From: Frankia sp. AgB32
Lineage (GTDB): Bacteria; Actinomycetota; Actinomycetes; Frankiales; Frankiaceae
Reading direction: 5' to 3'
NCBI RefSeq assembly: GCF_023243045.1
Contig: NZ_JALKFX010000012.1
Location: forward strand, 1-45,292
Length of the DNA stretch: 45,292 nt
Shown: positions 33,799 to 43,859 of the stretch, piece by piece
Numbering within the stretch: position 1 is the stretch's first letter
Layout: every line of letters begins with the position of its first letter
Made by a program: the position numbers and the translations under genes
The notes under the pieces: generated by a model
Told to the model about the DNA's origin: nothing
The model's input: only the letters and a program-made list of their open reading frames with translations
Database searches by the model: none

Positions 33799-36700
33799 TC
33801 AGCCTGGCCGGTGCGCGCTGGTGTCGTGGCCGTCCTCGAGGTCGCCCTCGGTGCGTAGGTAGATCTCCTGGAGGGCGTCGAGGGTCGCCGGTTCGGGGTG
33901 TTCCCACAGGCCGCGGGCGGCGGCCTCCAGCAGCCGTTCGGTGATGCCGTGCAGGGCCCACGGGTTCGAGGCGAGCAGGAACTTCTGGCTGTCGTCGTCG
34001 AGGGCGTAGACGGCGGCGAGCCGCTCGTACATCCAGTCGGCGACCACGCCGGCGGTCGCGTCGTAGCCGAACAGGTAGTCGACGGTCGCCGCCATCTCGA
34101 ACGCGCCCTTGTAGCCGTGGCGGCGCATCGCCGCGAGCCACCGGGGGTTCACGACCCGGGCGCGGAAGACCCGGGAGGTCTCCTCGGACAGCGTGCGGGT
34201 GCGGACCGCCTCGGGGCGGGTGCTGTCGCCGATGTAGGCGGCGGGCGCCCGGCCGGTCAGCGCCCGCACCGTCGCGACCATCCCGCCGTGGTACTGGAAG
34301 TAGTCGTCGGAGTCGGCGATGTCGTGCTCGCGGGTGTCGATGTTCTTCGCGGCGACGGCGATGCGCCGGTAGGCGGCCTCCATGTCGCCGCGGGCGGGTA
34401 CGCCGTCGACGCCGCGGCCGTAGGCGTAGCCGCCCCAGGTGGCGTACACCTCGGCGAGGTCGGCGTCGTCGCGCCAGTTGCGACTGTCGATCAGCGGCAG
34501 CAGGCCCGCGCCGTACGACCCCGGGCGGGAGCCGAAGATGCGCAGCGTCGAACGCCGCTCGTCGCCGTGCTCGGCGAGGTCGGCGCGGGCGTGGGCGCGC
34601 ACCAGGTTGTCCTCGTCGGGCTCGTCGAGGCCGGCGGCCAGCCGCACGGCGTCGTCGAGCATGGCCACCACGTGCGGGAACGCGTCGCGGAAGAAGCCGC
34701 TTATCCGCACCGTGACGTCGATGCGGGGCCGGCCGAGCTCGGCCAGGTCGATCGGTTCCAGGCCGCGCAGCCGCCGCGACGCGTCATCCCACAGCGGCCG
34801 GATGCCGAGCAGGGCGAGCACCTCGGCCACGTCGTCGCCGGAGGTGCGCATCGCGCTGGTGCCCCACACGGACAGGCCGACCGACTCCGGCCAGCCGCCG
34901 GTGTCCGCCCGGTAGCGCTCCAGCAGCGAAGCAGCCATCGCCTGCCCGGTCTCCCAGGCCAGCCGGCTCGGCACCGCCTTCGGATCGACGGAGTAGAAGT
35001 TTCGGCCGGTGGGCAGCACGTTGACCAGGCCGCGTAGCGGTGAGCCGCTCGGCCCCGCCGGGATGTAGCCGCCGTCGAGGGCGTGCAGGATGTGGGTGAT
35101 CTCGTCGGTGGTCCGGGCGAGGCGCGGCACGATCTCGGTCGCGGCGAAACGCAGCACCGCGGCGACCGCCGCCCGCCGCCCGGCGTCGTCGGGGACGCCG
35201 CCGGGCTCGGTGCCGGGCTCCGCGCCGGCGGCGGCCTCGGCGGCGCCGGCGGCGGCCTCGGTCTCGGCGGGCGGGGGAGGCGGGGTGCCGAGGACGGTGT
35301 CGAGCGCGGCGGGGACGGCCTCGGGGTCCCAGCCGTGCCGCTCCAGCTCGGTGACCAGGGCCAGGGCCGTGCGCTCCGCCGTGTCGACGTCGACGCGTGA
35401 CGCCGGGCCGCCGCCGGCGTCCTCGTCGAGGCCCAACGCCTCGCGCAGGCCCGGCAGGGTGCGCTGACCGCCCCACATCTGGCGCGCCCGCAGCATTGCC
35501 AGGACCAGGTTGGCGCGGGCCTCGCCGCTCGGCGCGACGCCGAGCACGTGCAGGCCGTCGCGGATCTGCGCGTCCTTCACCTCGCACAGCCAGCCGTCGA
35601 CGTGCAGCAGGAAGTCGTCGAACTCGGCGTCGTGCGGCCGGTCGGCGAGGCCGAGGTCGTGGTCGAGACGGGCGGCCTGGATCAGCGTCCAGATCTGGGC
35701 GCGGATCGCGGGCAGCTTCGCCGGGTCCATCGCCGCGATCGACGCGTGCTCGTCGAGGAGCTGCTCGAGGCGGGCCAGGTCGCCGTAGCTTTCCGCGCGG
35801 GCCATCGGCGGGACGAGATGGTCGATCAGGGTGGCGTGCGCGCGGCGCTTCGCCTGGGTGCCCTCGCCGGGGTCGTTGACCAGGAACGGGTAGATCAGCG
35901 GGGTGTTGCCGAGTGCCGCGTCCGACGGGCAGGAGGCGCTCATCCCGACGTTCTTGCCGGGCAGCCACTCCAGCGTCCCGTGCTTGCCGAGGTGGACCAG
36001 GGCATGCGCGCCGAACCCGCCGGCGGCGGCCGGCGCGGACAGCCAGCGGTAGGCCGCGAGGTAGTGGTGGCTCGGCGGCAGGTCCGGGTCGTGGTAGATC
36101 GCGACCGGGTTCGCCCCGAAGCCGCGCGGCGGCTGGACGAGCAGCGCGGTGTTGCCGGCGCGCAGCGCGGCCAGCACGATCTCGCCGTCGGCGGAGCGGG
36201 AGTGGTCGACGTAGAGCTCGCCGGGCGCGGGACCCCAGTGTCGCTCGACGCGTGCGCGCAGGTCGGCGGGCAACGTGTCGAACCAGGCGCGGTAGTCGGC
36301 GGCCGAGATCCGCACCGGGTTGCCGGCGAGCTGCTCGGCGGTAAGCCAGTCCGGGTCCTGCCCGCCGGCCGCGATGATCGCGTGGATGAGCGCGTCGCCG
36401 TCCTGCGCGGCGACGCCGGGCAGCGCGTCCGGGCCGTCGGCCGGGCCGATGTCGTACCCGGCGACGCGCAGTTCCCCCAGCAGCCGCACCGCGCTCGCCG
36501 GGGTGTCGAGGCCGACGGCGTTGCCGATGCGGGAGTGCTTCGTCGGGTAGGCCGACAGCATCAGCGCCACCCGGCGCCCCGGCGGCGGGACGTGGCGTAG
36601 CCGGCCGTGCGCCACCGCGATGCCGGCGACCCGGTCCGCGCGCTCCGGGTCGGCGACGTAGCTGGTCAGGCCGTCGGCGTCGACCTCCTTGAAGGAGAAC

Positions 36701-37785
36701 GGCACGGTGATCAGGCGTCCGTCGAACTCGGGGATCGCCACCTGGGTGGCGGCGTCGAGCGGGGACAGGCCGTCGTCGGAGTCCGCCCATGTCGCTCGGC
36801 TGCCGGTCAGGCACAGCCCCTGCAGGATCGGGACGTCCAGAGCGGCCAGGGCACCGACGTCCCACGCCTCGTCGTCCCCGCCGGCACCGGCGTTCGCCGG
36901 CTGGCTGCCGCCGGCGGCGAGCACCGTGACGACCAGGGCGTCAACCCGGCCGAGCGTGGTGAGCAGCTCCGGCTCGGCGGAGCGTAGCGACGCGCAGTAC
37001 ACGGGCAGCGCCGTCCCGCCAGCGCGCTCGACGGCGGCGCACAACGACTCGACGAACGCCGTGTTGCCGGCGACGTGGTGCGCCCGGTAGTACAGCACGC
37101 CGATCACCGGCGCGACGCCGTCCGCCGGGTACGCGCCCGGCCCGCCAGCGGCCTGCGGACGTGCGTCGCCGTCGGTGGTGGTCTCGGCGTCAGTCCTGGT
37201 CTCGGCGTCGGCGGTGGTCGAGCCGGCGCGGTCGAGCACGCCCCAGCCCGGGGTGGTCACCGGCGGGGCGAAACCGCCGCCGGTGAGCAGCAGCGTGTCG
37301 GCGAGGAAACGGTGCAGCTCACGCAGGTTCGGCGGCCCGCCCTCGGCGAGGTAGGCGTGCGCCTCGGCGCACAGGCCGGCGGGCACGGTGGAGATCGCCA
37401 TCAGCTCCGGGTCGGGGGCCCGCTCGCCGCCGAGGACGACCACCGGGCGCGGACCCGCGAGCAGCGCGGCCAGGCCGTCCTCCCACATCCGCCGGCCGCC
37501 GAGGATGCGCACGACGACGACGTCGACACCGTCGGTCAGCGCGGGCAGGTCGGCGACGTCGAGCCGGGCCGGGTTGCCGAGCCGGTAGCGGGCCTCGCTG
37601 CCCCGCGCGGACAGCAGGTCCGTGTCCGAGGTCGACAGCAGCAGGACGGTGACGTCGAGTTCGGCCGCGTCCAGGGCGCCGGCGTCGCCGGCCGGGTCGG
37701 GGCCGGTCGTCGTGCTGTGCGGAGGGGTGGTGCTGTCGGGATGGTTCAGGGCGTCGTGAACCGAATCGGGGCGCGCGGGGGTCAT
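33799..37785 (-). CDS. cobN: Cobaltochelatase subunit CobN
   Basis: This large subunit (1328 residues; family usually 1200-1450) inserts cobalt into hydrogenobyrinic acid a,c-diamide in the aerobic cobalamin pathway. Family blocks include AYPTKHSRIGNAVGLDTPAS (about 407-426), HLGKHGTLEWLPGKNVGMS (about 608-626), the YPFLVNDPGEGTQAKRRAHA stretch, GRNFYSVDPKAVPS and RVVNPRWLAAMRRHGYKGAF. An Ala/Glu/Gly-rich low-complexity insert lies near 830-860. In actinobacteria the ATPase subunits are BchI/BchD-like proteins; none is in this window. GGGAGAGG lies 7 nt before the ATG. A cobalamin riboswitch lies directly upstream, so expression should fall when B12 is plentiful. Confidence 0.96.
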   Translation of the reverse strand: MTPARPDSVHDALNHPDSTTPPHSTTTGPDPAGDAGALDAAELDVTVLLLSTSDTDLLSARGSEARYRLGNPARLDVADLPALTDGVDVVVVRILGGRRMWEDGLAALLAGPRPVVVLGGERAPDPELMAISTVPAGLCAEAHAYLAEGGPPNLRELHRFLADTLLLTGGGFAPPVTTPGWGVLDRAGSTTADAETRTDAETTTDGDARPQAAGGPGAYPADGVAPVIGVLYYRAHHVAGNTAFVESLCAAVERAGGTALPVYCASLRSAEPELLTTLGRVDALVVTVLAAGGSQPANAGAGGDDEAWDVGALAALDVPILQGLCLTGSRATWADSDDGLSPLDAATQVAIPEFDGRLITVPFSFKEVDADGLTSYVADPERADRVAGIAVAHGRLRHVPPPGRRVALMLSAYPTKHSRIGNAVGLDTPASAVRLLGELRVAGYDIGPADGPDALPGVAAQDGDALIHAIIAAGGQDPDWLTAEQLAGNPVRISAADYRAWFDTLPADLRARVERHWGPAPGELYVDHSRSADGEIVLAALRAGNTALLVQPPRGFGANPVAIYHDPDLPPSHHYLAAYRWLSAPAAAGGFGAHALVHLGKHGTLEWLPGKNVGMSASCPSDAALGNTPLIYPFLVNDPGEGTQAKRRAHATLIDHLVPPMARAESYGDLARLEQLLDEHASIAAMDPAKLPAIRAQIWTLIQAARLDHDLGLADRPHDAEFDDFLLHVDGWLCEVKDAQIRDGLHVLGVAPSGEARANLVLAMLRARQMWGGQRTLPGLREALGLDEDAGGGPASRVDVDTAERTALALVTELERHGWDPEAVPAALDTVLGTPPPPPAETEAAAGAAEAAAGAEPGTEPGGVPDDAGRRAAVAAVLRFAATEIVPRLARTTDEITHILHALDGGYIPAGPSGSPLRGLVNVLPTGRNFYSVDPKAVPSRLAWETGQAMAASLLERYRADTGGWPESVGLSVWGTSAMRTSGDDVAEVLALLGIRPLWDDASRRLRGLEPIDLAELGRPRIDVTVRISGFFRDAFPHVVAMLDDAVRLAAGLDEPDEDNLVRAHARADLAEHGDERRSTLRIFGSRPGSYGAGLLPLIDSRNWRDDADLAEVYATWGGYAYGRGVDGVPARGDMEAAYRRIAVAAKNIDTREHDIADSDDYFQYHGGMVATVRALTGRAPAAYIGDSTRPEAVRTRTLSEETSRVFRARVVNPRWLAAMRRHGYKGAFEMAATVDYLFGYDATAGVVADWMYERLAAVYALDDDSQKFLLASNPWALHGITERLLEAAARGLWEHPEPATLDALQEIYLRTEGDLEDGHDTSAHRPG

Positions 37786-37814
37786 CTAGGTGCCTCTCCC
37801 GGAGATCCTCGTCC

Positions 37815-38035
37815 CCGTGTCAGCCAGGCTGGGTCGACGGCGAGCCGAGTCTCCCGGCTTCCGGGTACGCGCCGACGGCCCTGGGCGGGGCCGGTGACGC
37901 ATGCTCGCCCCGGCCTTCCCGGCCTGGGCGCCGCGCCCGTGCCAGTGGCCGTGCCTGGGGTCCGCTTCCCGGTGACGGTGGCGGGACCGCGCCGGATTCG
38001 CACCGGACTTCCTCGCCGCTCGCCGTTCGTGGCCG
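37815..38035 (-). promoter_or_regulatory. Cobalamin (adenosylcobalamin) riboswitch upstream of cobN
   Basis: On the minus strand the B12-box region at 38010-37975 reads AAGTCCGGTGCGAATCCGG followed by CGCGGTCCCGCCACCGT, the diagnostic cobalamin riboswitch core. CCACTGGC (about 37950-37942) and AGCCGGGAGACTCGG (37859-37845) follow at the expected spacing. A dyad CAGCC-GGCTG (37831-37821) in the expression platform lies just ahead of the cobN ribosome-binding site. By known mechanism, bound B12 would hide that site or stop transcription. Confidence 0.92.
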
Positions 38036-38060
38036 CCTCACCATCGCAGAAAATCGGCCG

Positions 38061-38394
38061 CGACTGTCAAGGAATCCCCTTCGTCAACCCCGAACCAGCG
38101 GATCTGTGACGTCCGCGTGGCCGGCGCCGGGCTGCGGCTGGCCGGGGTTCACCGGTCGCCGGCTGCCTGCCCGTGAGCGTCCGCCACGGAGCGTGGCGGC
38201 CTGCGTGGGAGAGCTCTCGTGTGGGTCGCTCTGGTGGACATTTCGGGCGCGGATCCGACCAGAGGGAACCAGGAGGCTGCGTTCCCAGGCGAAATCACGT
38301 TTCACCGCCACGCACGGTGAACCGGACACGCGGCGGCCGTGCGGCGCCGAGAGCGGCCGAAACTGTCGGGGGCGGCGGGTACCGTCCCGTCGCT
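38061..38394. other. Intergenic region with hairpins before the PPOX gene
   Basis: This region between the riboswitch start and the plus-strand PPOX gene holds a perfect 8-bp stem with 3-nt loop (38181-38199) and a 7-bp inverted repeat (38229-38235 with 38258-38264). They might be part of a structured leader, but I recognise no RNA family. Confidence 0.4.
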
Positions 38395-38940
38395 ATGGAC
38401 CCACAACAGCCCGTGGCCACCAATCTGGCCGATCTCTACGACCTGCCGGTGCTCGACTGGGCCGCCGTGCGCGCCCGGCTCGCCGCCGGCTTCACCCAGG
38501 CCCCGGGATCCGGCGGCCCCGATCGGCACACCTGCTGGCTGACGACCATCAACGCCGACGGCAGTCCGCACGTCACCGGCATCGGCGCCCTCTACGCCGA
38601 GGGCGGCTTCTGGTTCGAGACCGGCGGGCAGACCCGCAAGGGCCGCAACGTCGCCCGCGACTCACGCTGCGCCCTCAGCCTCGCCACCGACGAGTTCGAC
38701 CTGGTCGTCGAGGGCCGGGCCAGCCGGGTCACCGATCCGGCGACGGTGCGGGCGATGGCCGCGCTGTGGGCGGACGGGGGCTGGCCTGCCCGGGTCGACG
38801 ATTCGGGCCAGGCGCTGACCGCCGAGTACAGTGCGCCGTCCGCCGGGCCGCCGCCCTGGTTCGTCTACCGGATCAGCGTCGAGGCGGCGACCGTGCAACG
38901 GACCGTGGAACCCGGCGGCGCGACCCGCTGGCGGTTCTGA
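38395..38940 (+). CDS. PPOX-family (split beta-barrel) flavin/F420-dependent protein
   Basis: The 181-residue protein begins MDPQQPVATNLADLY and shows HTCWLTTINADGSPHVTGIG, GGFWFETGGQTRKGRNVARD and CALSLATDEFDLVVEGRA, the standard strands of the PPOX fold with a cofactor-phosphate-binding Arg/Lys (RKGRN). It probably binds FMN or F420; the substrate is unknown. It lies between cobN and cobG, but no link to cobalamin synthesis is shown. It is unlike the PPOX protein at 14510, so they are not recent copies. Confidence 0.75.
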   Translation: MDPQQPVATNLADLYDLPVLDWAAVRARLAAGFTQAPGSGGPDRHTCWLTTINADGSPHVTGIGALYAEGGFWFETGGQTRKGRNVARDSRCALSLATDEFDLVVEGRASRVTDPATVRAMAALWADGGWPARVDDSGQALTAEYSAPSAGPPPWFVYRISVEAATVQRTVEPGGATRWRF

Positions 38941-39201
38941 CCGCCTGGCCGGAAGCGGAACGGTGTCGGCGCTGACATTCGATGGCGTCGGCCTCGGCGC
39001 CCTGCGCGCAGTCTCGGTAGCGCGCCTGTTCCACGCTCGCGCGCCGGTTCGCCGAGGCGGGCCGCCCGCCGCCCGCCGCCGGACCTCGAAGCCGGCCGTT
39101 CGTGATCACCGGGTGTCGCTCCACGGAGAGCGGCGGACAGCGGTGCCCGGGTGCGCGGCGGAACCGGCGCGCGGACAAGTCGGGACGCATATGCTCCGCC
39201 G

Positions 39202-40665
39202 GTGCCCACCAGCCCGCGCGAACGCGCCCGTGACGCCTGTCCCGGGGTGTTGCGGACGCATCCGGCGGCCGACGGGGCACTCGCCCGGCTGCGGCTACCC
39301 GGCGGTGTGCTGCCGGCCCGTGCCGCGCGGGAGCTGGCAGCCTGCGCCCGAGAGCTGGCCGACGGTCACCTGGAACTGACCTCCCGCGGCAACGTGCAGC
39401 TGCGCGGCCTGTCCGACGGCGCCGGCGGGACGCTGGCCGGCCGGGCGCGGGCCGTCGGCCTGCTGCCGTCCGACACCCACGAGCGGGTCCGCAACATCGT
39501 CGCCTCGCCGCTGTCCGGCCGGGTCGAGGGCAGCCGGGACATCGAGCCGGTCGTCGCGGCGCTCGACCGCGGTATCTGTGCCGACCCGGCGCTGGTCGCG
39601 CTGCCCGGCCGGATCCTGTTCTCCGTCGACGACGGCAGCGGCGATCTCGCGACGCTGCCGGCCGACCTCGCGCTGCGGGCACTCCCAGCCGGGCAGGTGA
39701 TGCTGCGCGTCGCGGGCGAGTCCCGCGTGCTGCGGGTGCCTGAGGGCGCCGCCGTGGCGGCACTGCTCGCCGCGGCCCGCGCCTTCGTGGAACTCCGCCA
39801 GGCGCGCGGACCCGCCGTGGCCGCCTGGCGGATCGGGGAGCTGCCCGCCGGTCGGGACCGGCTGCTGGAGGCGGCCGCCCGGGCAGCGGGCGGACGGGTG
39901 GACACCTGGGCGGCGGATGCCGGCGCGGCGACCGACCGCGGGCCGGCTGGCGCGGCGACGGTCCCGGCCGGTGGCGCGTTGGCCGCGGTCGGACCGCCGG
40001 GCGCCCGGGCGGGGGCGTGTGCGCAGCGCGACGGCCGGTGGGCTCTCACGGTGCTGGTACCGCTGGGCCGGCTGCGGGACGACCAGCTCGACCTGCTCGC
40101 GGGCATCGCCGGGACCGACGGTGCGGGCCGACTCGTCGTGACACCGTGGCGGTCGGTCGTGCTGCGCGACCTGGGCGCGGCCGAGATGAGGCGGGCCGCC
40201 GACCGGCTCGGTGCCGCCGGGCTCGTCGTCGAGCCGGAGTCCGGCTGGGCCGGGGTGACGAGCTGCGCCGGTCGTCCCGGCTGTGGCAGTGCCCTCGCCG
40301 ACGTGCGCCGCGACGCGGCCCAGGTCGCGGCGCGGCCACGCGGATCCGGCGGTCCGCCCGCTACCGGCCGGCCGCCGCTGCCGGTGCACTGGTCGGGCTG
40401 CGCCCGGCGCTGCGGGCAGCCGGCCGGCGCGGTCGTCGAGGTGATCGCGGAATCCGCCGGCTACCGGGTGCGCCGGGCCGGCGTCGGCGGGCCCGTGTCG
40501 GCGGGCGCCGCCGCGGCGATCGTGACCTGGGCGGCGCACCGCCAGGGCGAGCTGTCCGGCGGTACCCGGGCGACGCTGCTCGACGTGGTGGCGGCGGCAC
40601 GGACCGTCCCGGCGACGGCCGCCCGCGCCGGCCGCGGTGCCGCGGACGGACAGGAGGCAGGCTGA
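39202..40665 (+). CDS. cobG: Precorrin-3B synthase CobG
   Basis: CobG hydroxylates precorrin-3A and forms the gamma-lactone needed before ring contraction in the aerobic pathway. The 487-residue protein has sulfite/nitrite-reductase-like halves ([13 protein letters not shown] near 58-70) and cluster-binding Cys pairs [13 protein letters not shown] near 354 and [12 protein letters not shown] near 396 for a [4Fe-4S] centre. The GTG at 39202 fits the family start, but no strong ribosome-binding site is seen and the frame is open to 39151. Its TGA shares a base with the cobH ATG (TGATG), so cobG, cobH and cobIJ are one operon. Confidence 0.88.
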   Translation: MPTSPRERARDACPGVLRTHPAADGALARLRLPGGVLPARAARELAACARELADGHLELTSRGNVQLRGLSDGAGGTLAGRARAVGLLPSDTHERVRNIVASPLSGRVEGSRDIEPVVAALDRGICADPALVALPGRILFSVDDGSGDLATLPADLALRALPAGQVMLRVAGESRVLRVPEGAAVAALLAAARAFVELRQARGPAVAAWRIGELPAGRDRLLEAAARAAGGRVDTWAADAGAATDRGPAGAATVPAGGALAAVGPPGARAGACAQRDGRWALTVLVPLGRLRDDQLDLLAGIAGTDGAGRLVVTPWRSVVLRDLGAAEMRRAADRLGAAGLVVEPESGWAGVTSCAGRPGCGSALADVRRDAAQVAARPRGSGGPPATGRPPLPVHWSGCARRCGQPAGAVVEVIAESAGYRVRRAGVGGPVSAGAAAAIVTWAAHRQGELSGGTRATLLDVVAAARTVPATAARAGRGAADGQEAG

Positions 40666-41318
40666 TGGAGGTGGCGATGCCGGGAACACCGCGCGGGGAC
40701 TACATCCGGGACGGCGCGGAGATCTATCGGCGTTCCTTCGCGACGATCCGGGCCGAGGCCCGCCTCGACGGGCTGCCCGCCGACGTCGCCCGGGTCGCCG
40801 TCCGTATGATCCACTCGTGCGGCATGGTCGACCTCGTGGACGACCTGGCGTTCAGCCCGGGTGCGGTCGCCGCGGCCCGCGCGGCGCTGCTGGCCGGGGC
40901 GCCGGTGCTGTGCGACGCGCAGATGGTCGCCGCCGGGGTGACCCGCCGCCGGCTGCCCGCGGACAACGACGTGCTGTGCCTGCTCGGTGATCCGCGGGTG
41001 CCGGGACTCGCCGCCGAGCGGGCCACCACCCGCAGCGCCGCTGCCGTCGACCTGTGGGCCGACCGGCTCGCCGGGTCGGTGGTCGCGATCGGCAACGCGC
41101 CCCCCGCCCTGTTCCGGCTGCTCGAACTCGTTGCCGACGGGGCCGGGCGTCCGGCCGCGGTGCTCGGCCTGCCGGTCGGTTTCATCGGCGCGGCCGAGTC
41201 GAAGCGCGCCCTCGCCGACGATCCGGCGGGCCTGGAGTTCCTCGTCGTGCACGGCCGGCGCGGCGGCAGCGCGATGGCGGTCGCCGCCATCAACGCGATC
41301 GCGAGTGAGCAGGAGTGA
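40665..41318 (+). CDS. cobH: Precorrin-8X methylmutase CobH
   Basis: The 217-residue enzyme moves a methyl from C11 to C12, giving hydrogenobyrinic acid. The catalytic His lies in [16 protein letters not shown] near 43-58. Other family blocks are [27 protein letters not shown] and [22 protein letters not shown] (40652-40657) is 7 nt before the ATG. Its TGA overlaps a GTG of the next frame, though a better spaced GTG for cobIJ lies 3 nt after the stop. Confidence 0.93.
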   Translation: MEVAMPGTPRGDYIRDGAEIYRRSFATIRAEARLDGLPADVARVAVRMIHSCGMVDLVDDLAFSPGAVAAARAALLAGAPVLCDAQMVAAGVTRRRLPADNDVLCLLGDPRVPGLAAERATTRSAAAVDLWADRLAGSVVAIGNAPPALFRLLELVADGAGRPAAVLGLPVGFIGAAESKRALADDPAGLEFLVVHGRRGGSAMAVAAINAIASEQE

Positions 41319-41320
41319 GC

Positions 41321-43003
41321 GTGGGACGGCTCTGGGGCGTCGGCGTCGGTCCCGGCGACCCCGAACTGATCACGGTCAAGGCGGCCCGGCTCATCGGCGC
41401 GGCGGACGTGATCGCCTACCACAGCGCGCGGCACGGCCGCAGCATCGCCCGCTCCATCGCTGCCTCCCACCTGCGCGGCGACCAGGTCGAGGAGGCGCTG
41501 GTCTACCCGGTCACCACCGAGGCGACCAGCCATCCCGGGGGCTATCGGGGCGCCATTGACGAGTTCTACGAGCAGTGCGCCAAGCGGCTCGCCGTCCATC
41601 TCGACGCCGGTCGCGACGTCGTCGTGCTCAGCGAGGGCGACCCGTTCTTCTACGGTTCGTTCATCCACCTGCACCGCCGCCTCGCCGACCGCTACCCGAC
41701 CGAGGTCGTGCCCGGGGTGACGTCGCTGTCCGCCGGCTGCGCGGTGCTGGGCCGGCCGCTGGTCGAGGGCAACGAGGTCCTCACCGTGCTGCCGGGCACC
41801 CTGGCGCCGGCGACCCTCGCCGAGCGGATCGCCGACACCGACACCGCCGTCGTGATCAAGATGGGCCGGACCTTCCCCGGGGTGCGCGGCGCGTTCGCCG
41901 ACGCCGGCCGCCTCGCCGACGCCTGGTACGTCGAACGCGCGACCACCACCGGTCAGCGGATCGCCCCGCTCGCCGAGGTGGATCCGGCGAGCGTGCCCTA
42001 CTTCTCCCTCGCCGTGCTGCCGAGCCCGGTGCGCGGCCCGGACGACCCCGCCCCGCTGCGCGCCGCGCAGGCCGACTGGGTGCTGACGGGCGCTACCGCC
42101 GACGCGCGCCGGACCGGGGCAGAGGCGCTGGCCCCGAGCAAGGAGACGGCGTCGACCGGGACGACGGCTTCGACCGGCGTGGCGGGTTCGGCCGAGGAGA
42201 CAGCCCCGGTCGGGGTGACGGAGTCGGTCTGGGCGACGGAGGCGGGGCGCGGCCGCGGCGAGGTCGTCGTCGTCGGACTGGGCCCGGGGGACGCGGGCTG
42301 GCTCACACCCCAGGCCGCGGCGGCGCTCGCCGCCGCCGACGACCTGATCGGCTACGGGCCGTACCTGGACCGCGTCCCCGTCGACCCGCGGCAGCGGCGG
42401 CACCCGTCGGGGAACACCGTCGAGGCGGACCGGGCCGAGCACGCCCTGGAACTCGCCGCCGCCGGCGCCGTCGTGGCGGTGGTGTCCTCCGGCGACCCGG
42501 GGGTGTTCGCGATGGCGACCGCCGTGGTCGAGGCAGCGGCGCAGGAGCGGTTCGCGCGGGTCGCGGTGCGCGTCGTGCCGGGGCTGACCGCCGCCCAGGC
42601 CGTCGCGAGCCGCGTCGGCGCGCCGCTGGGCCACGACTTCTGCGTGCTGTCGCTGTCCGACCGGCTCAAACCGTGGGAAGTCATCGAGCGGCGGCTGCAC
42701 GCCGCCGCGGGCGCCGACCTCGTCCTCGCGATCTACAACCCGGCGTCGCGGACCCGGCGCGCGCAGCTCGCCCGCGCGCTGGCGGTGCTCGGCGAACACC
42801 GTGCGCCGAGCACCCCGGTGGTGATCGGCCGCGACGTCGGCGGCCCGACCGAGACGGTGACGGTCACGACGCTCGGCGAGCTCGACCCGGCCGTGGTCGA
42901 CATGCGCTGTCTGCTGCTCGTCGGCTCCTCGGCGACCCGGGTCGTGCGCCGCGGCGGCGCCGGCGACCGGGTCTTCACCCCGCGTCAGTACCCGGCGCGG
43001 TAG
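41321..43003 (+). CDS. cobIJ: CobI-CobJ fusion: precorrin-2 C20- and precorrin-3B C17-methyltransferases
   Basis: Two SAM-dependent corrin methyltransferases lie in one 560-residue chain. CobI half (about 1-240): LWGVGVGPGDPELITVKAAR, VLSEGDPFFYGSFIHL and EVVPGVTSLSAG. A Thr/Ser/Ala/Glu-rich linker runs about 245-310. CobJ half (about 313-560): VVVGLGPGDAGWLTPQAAAA, VSSGDPGVFAMATAV, VVPGLTAAQAVASRVGAPLG, AIYNPASRTRR and VVIGRDVGGPTE. The chain would methylate C20 of precorrin-2 and C17 of precorrin-3B, with CobG acting between. AGGAG (41311-41315) is 5 nt before the GTG at 41321, favouring it over the GTG at 41315. Its end overlaps the opposing cobK end by 29 nt. Confidence 0.94.
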   Translation: MGRLWGVGVGPGDPELITVKAARLIGAADVIAYHSARHGRSIARSIAASHLRGDQVEEALVYPVTTEATSHPGGYRGAIDEFYEQCAKRLAVHLDAGRDVVVLSEGDPFFYGSFIHLHRRLADRYPTEVVPGVTSLSAGCAVLGRPLVEGNEVLTVLPGTLAPATLAERIADTDTAVVIKMGRTFPGVRGAFADAGRLADAWYVERATTTGQRIAPLAEVDPASVPYFSLAVLPSPVRGPDDPAPLRAAQADWVLTGATADARRTGAEALAPSKETASTGTTASTGVAGSAEETAPVGVTESVWATEAGRGRGEVVVVGLGPGDAGWLTPQAAAALAAADDLIGYGPYLDRVPVDPRQRRHPSGNTVEADRAEHALELAAAGAVVAVVSSGDPGVFAMATAVVEAAAQERFARVAVRVVPGLTAAQAVASRVGAPLGHDFCVLSLSDRLKPWEVIERRLHAAAGADLVLAIYNPASRTRRAQLARALAVLGEHRAPSTPVVIGRDVGGPTETVTVTTLGELDPAVVDMRCLLLVGSSATRVVRRGGAGDRVFTPRQYPAR

Positions 43004-43859
43004 GCGCGCGGCGCGGCTGGCCGCGGCCGGTCGGGCGGTCGGCCAGCCAGTGCAGCGCTGCCTCGACGGAATCGACGACGTGGACCCCCGCCGGCAGCGG
43101 CGGGCGGTCGACCATGACGACGGGCAGCCCCAGCTCCCGCGCGGCGGTCAGCTTCGCCGCGGTCATCGACCCGCCGCTGTCCTTGGTCACCACGACGTCG
43201 ATCGCGTGCTGGCGCAGCAACGCCCGCTCGGCGTCGATGTCGAACGGCCCCCGGTCGAGCAGGACGACCCGGCGCGGCGGCAACGCCGGGTCGGGCGGCT
43301 CGACGCAGCGGATCAGGAACCACGGCCGGTCCAGCCGCGCGAACAGCGCCAGCTCACCGCGGCCGGTCGTCAGGAACACCCGCGGCGCGTCGGCGCCCGC
43401 CACGCTCTCGGCGCCCGACCGGTCGGGGACTGACCGGTCGGGGACGAACCGGTCGAGCAGGTCCACGGCGGCGGCCAGGGACGGGACCCGCAGCCAGCGG
43501 TCACCCGGCCGTTCCCGCCAGCCGGGCCGGCGCAGGACCAGCAGCGGCCGGCCGGTGGCCGCCGCGGCCGTCGCCGCCGAGGCGCTCATCCGGGCCGCGA
43601 ACGGGTGCGTGGCGTCGATCAGCGTGTCGATCCGTTCTGCGCGCAGCAGCGCGGCGAGCCCGTCCGGCCCGCCGAACCCGCCGACGCGCACCCGGCACGA
43701 CGGCGGCACCCGCGGCTCCCGCACCCGCCCGGCCAGCGAGTAGAGCACCTCGTGGCCGGCGCCCTCGGTCAGCGCGGCCGCGAGCCGCCGTGCCTGATCG
43801 GTGCCACCGAGAAGCAGGATCCGCGTCGTGAGCGGCCCGTCGGGCGCCGAGACGGTCAC
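42975..43859 (-). CDS. cobK: Precorrin-6A reductase CobK
   Basis: The 294-residue enzyme uses NADPH to reduce precorrin-6A to 6B. Family marks: [20 protein letters not shown] at the N-terminus, [90 protein letters not shown] Pro-Asp-Arg-Ser repeat encoded by 15-bp units (43417-43446) forms a short insert. The GTG at 43859 overlaps the cobM stop (GTGA), so the two are coupled; its end overlaps cobIJ in the opposite direction. Confidence 0.93.
   Translation of the reverse strand: MTVSAPDGPLTTRILLLGGTDQARRLAAALTEGAGHEVLYSLAGRVREPRVPPSCRVRVGGFGGPDGLAALLRAERIDTLIDATHPFAARMSASAATAAAATGRPLLVLRRPGWRERPGDRWLRVPSLAAAVDLLDRFVPDRSVPDRSGAESVAGADAPRVFLTTGRGELALFARLDRPWFLIRCVEPPDPALPPRRVVLLDRGPFDIDAERALLRQHAIDVVVTKDSGGSMTAAKLTAARELGLPVVMVDRPPLPAGVHVVDSVEAALHWLADRPTGRGQPRRAPTAPGTDAG
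43417..43446 (-). repeat. Two 15-bp tandem repeats within cobK
   Basis: GACCGGTCGGGGACT and GACCGGTCGGGGACG are followed by a partial third copy (AACCGGTCGAG). They give a short Pro-Asp-Arg-Ser-Val insert in an otherwise conserved enzyme. Confidence 0.75.

Noticed and set aside
34784-36865. Long frame of 693 codons inside cobN
   Set aside because: Same strand as cobN but another frame, Arg-rich and without motifs; cobN motifs are continuous in the chosen frame.
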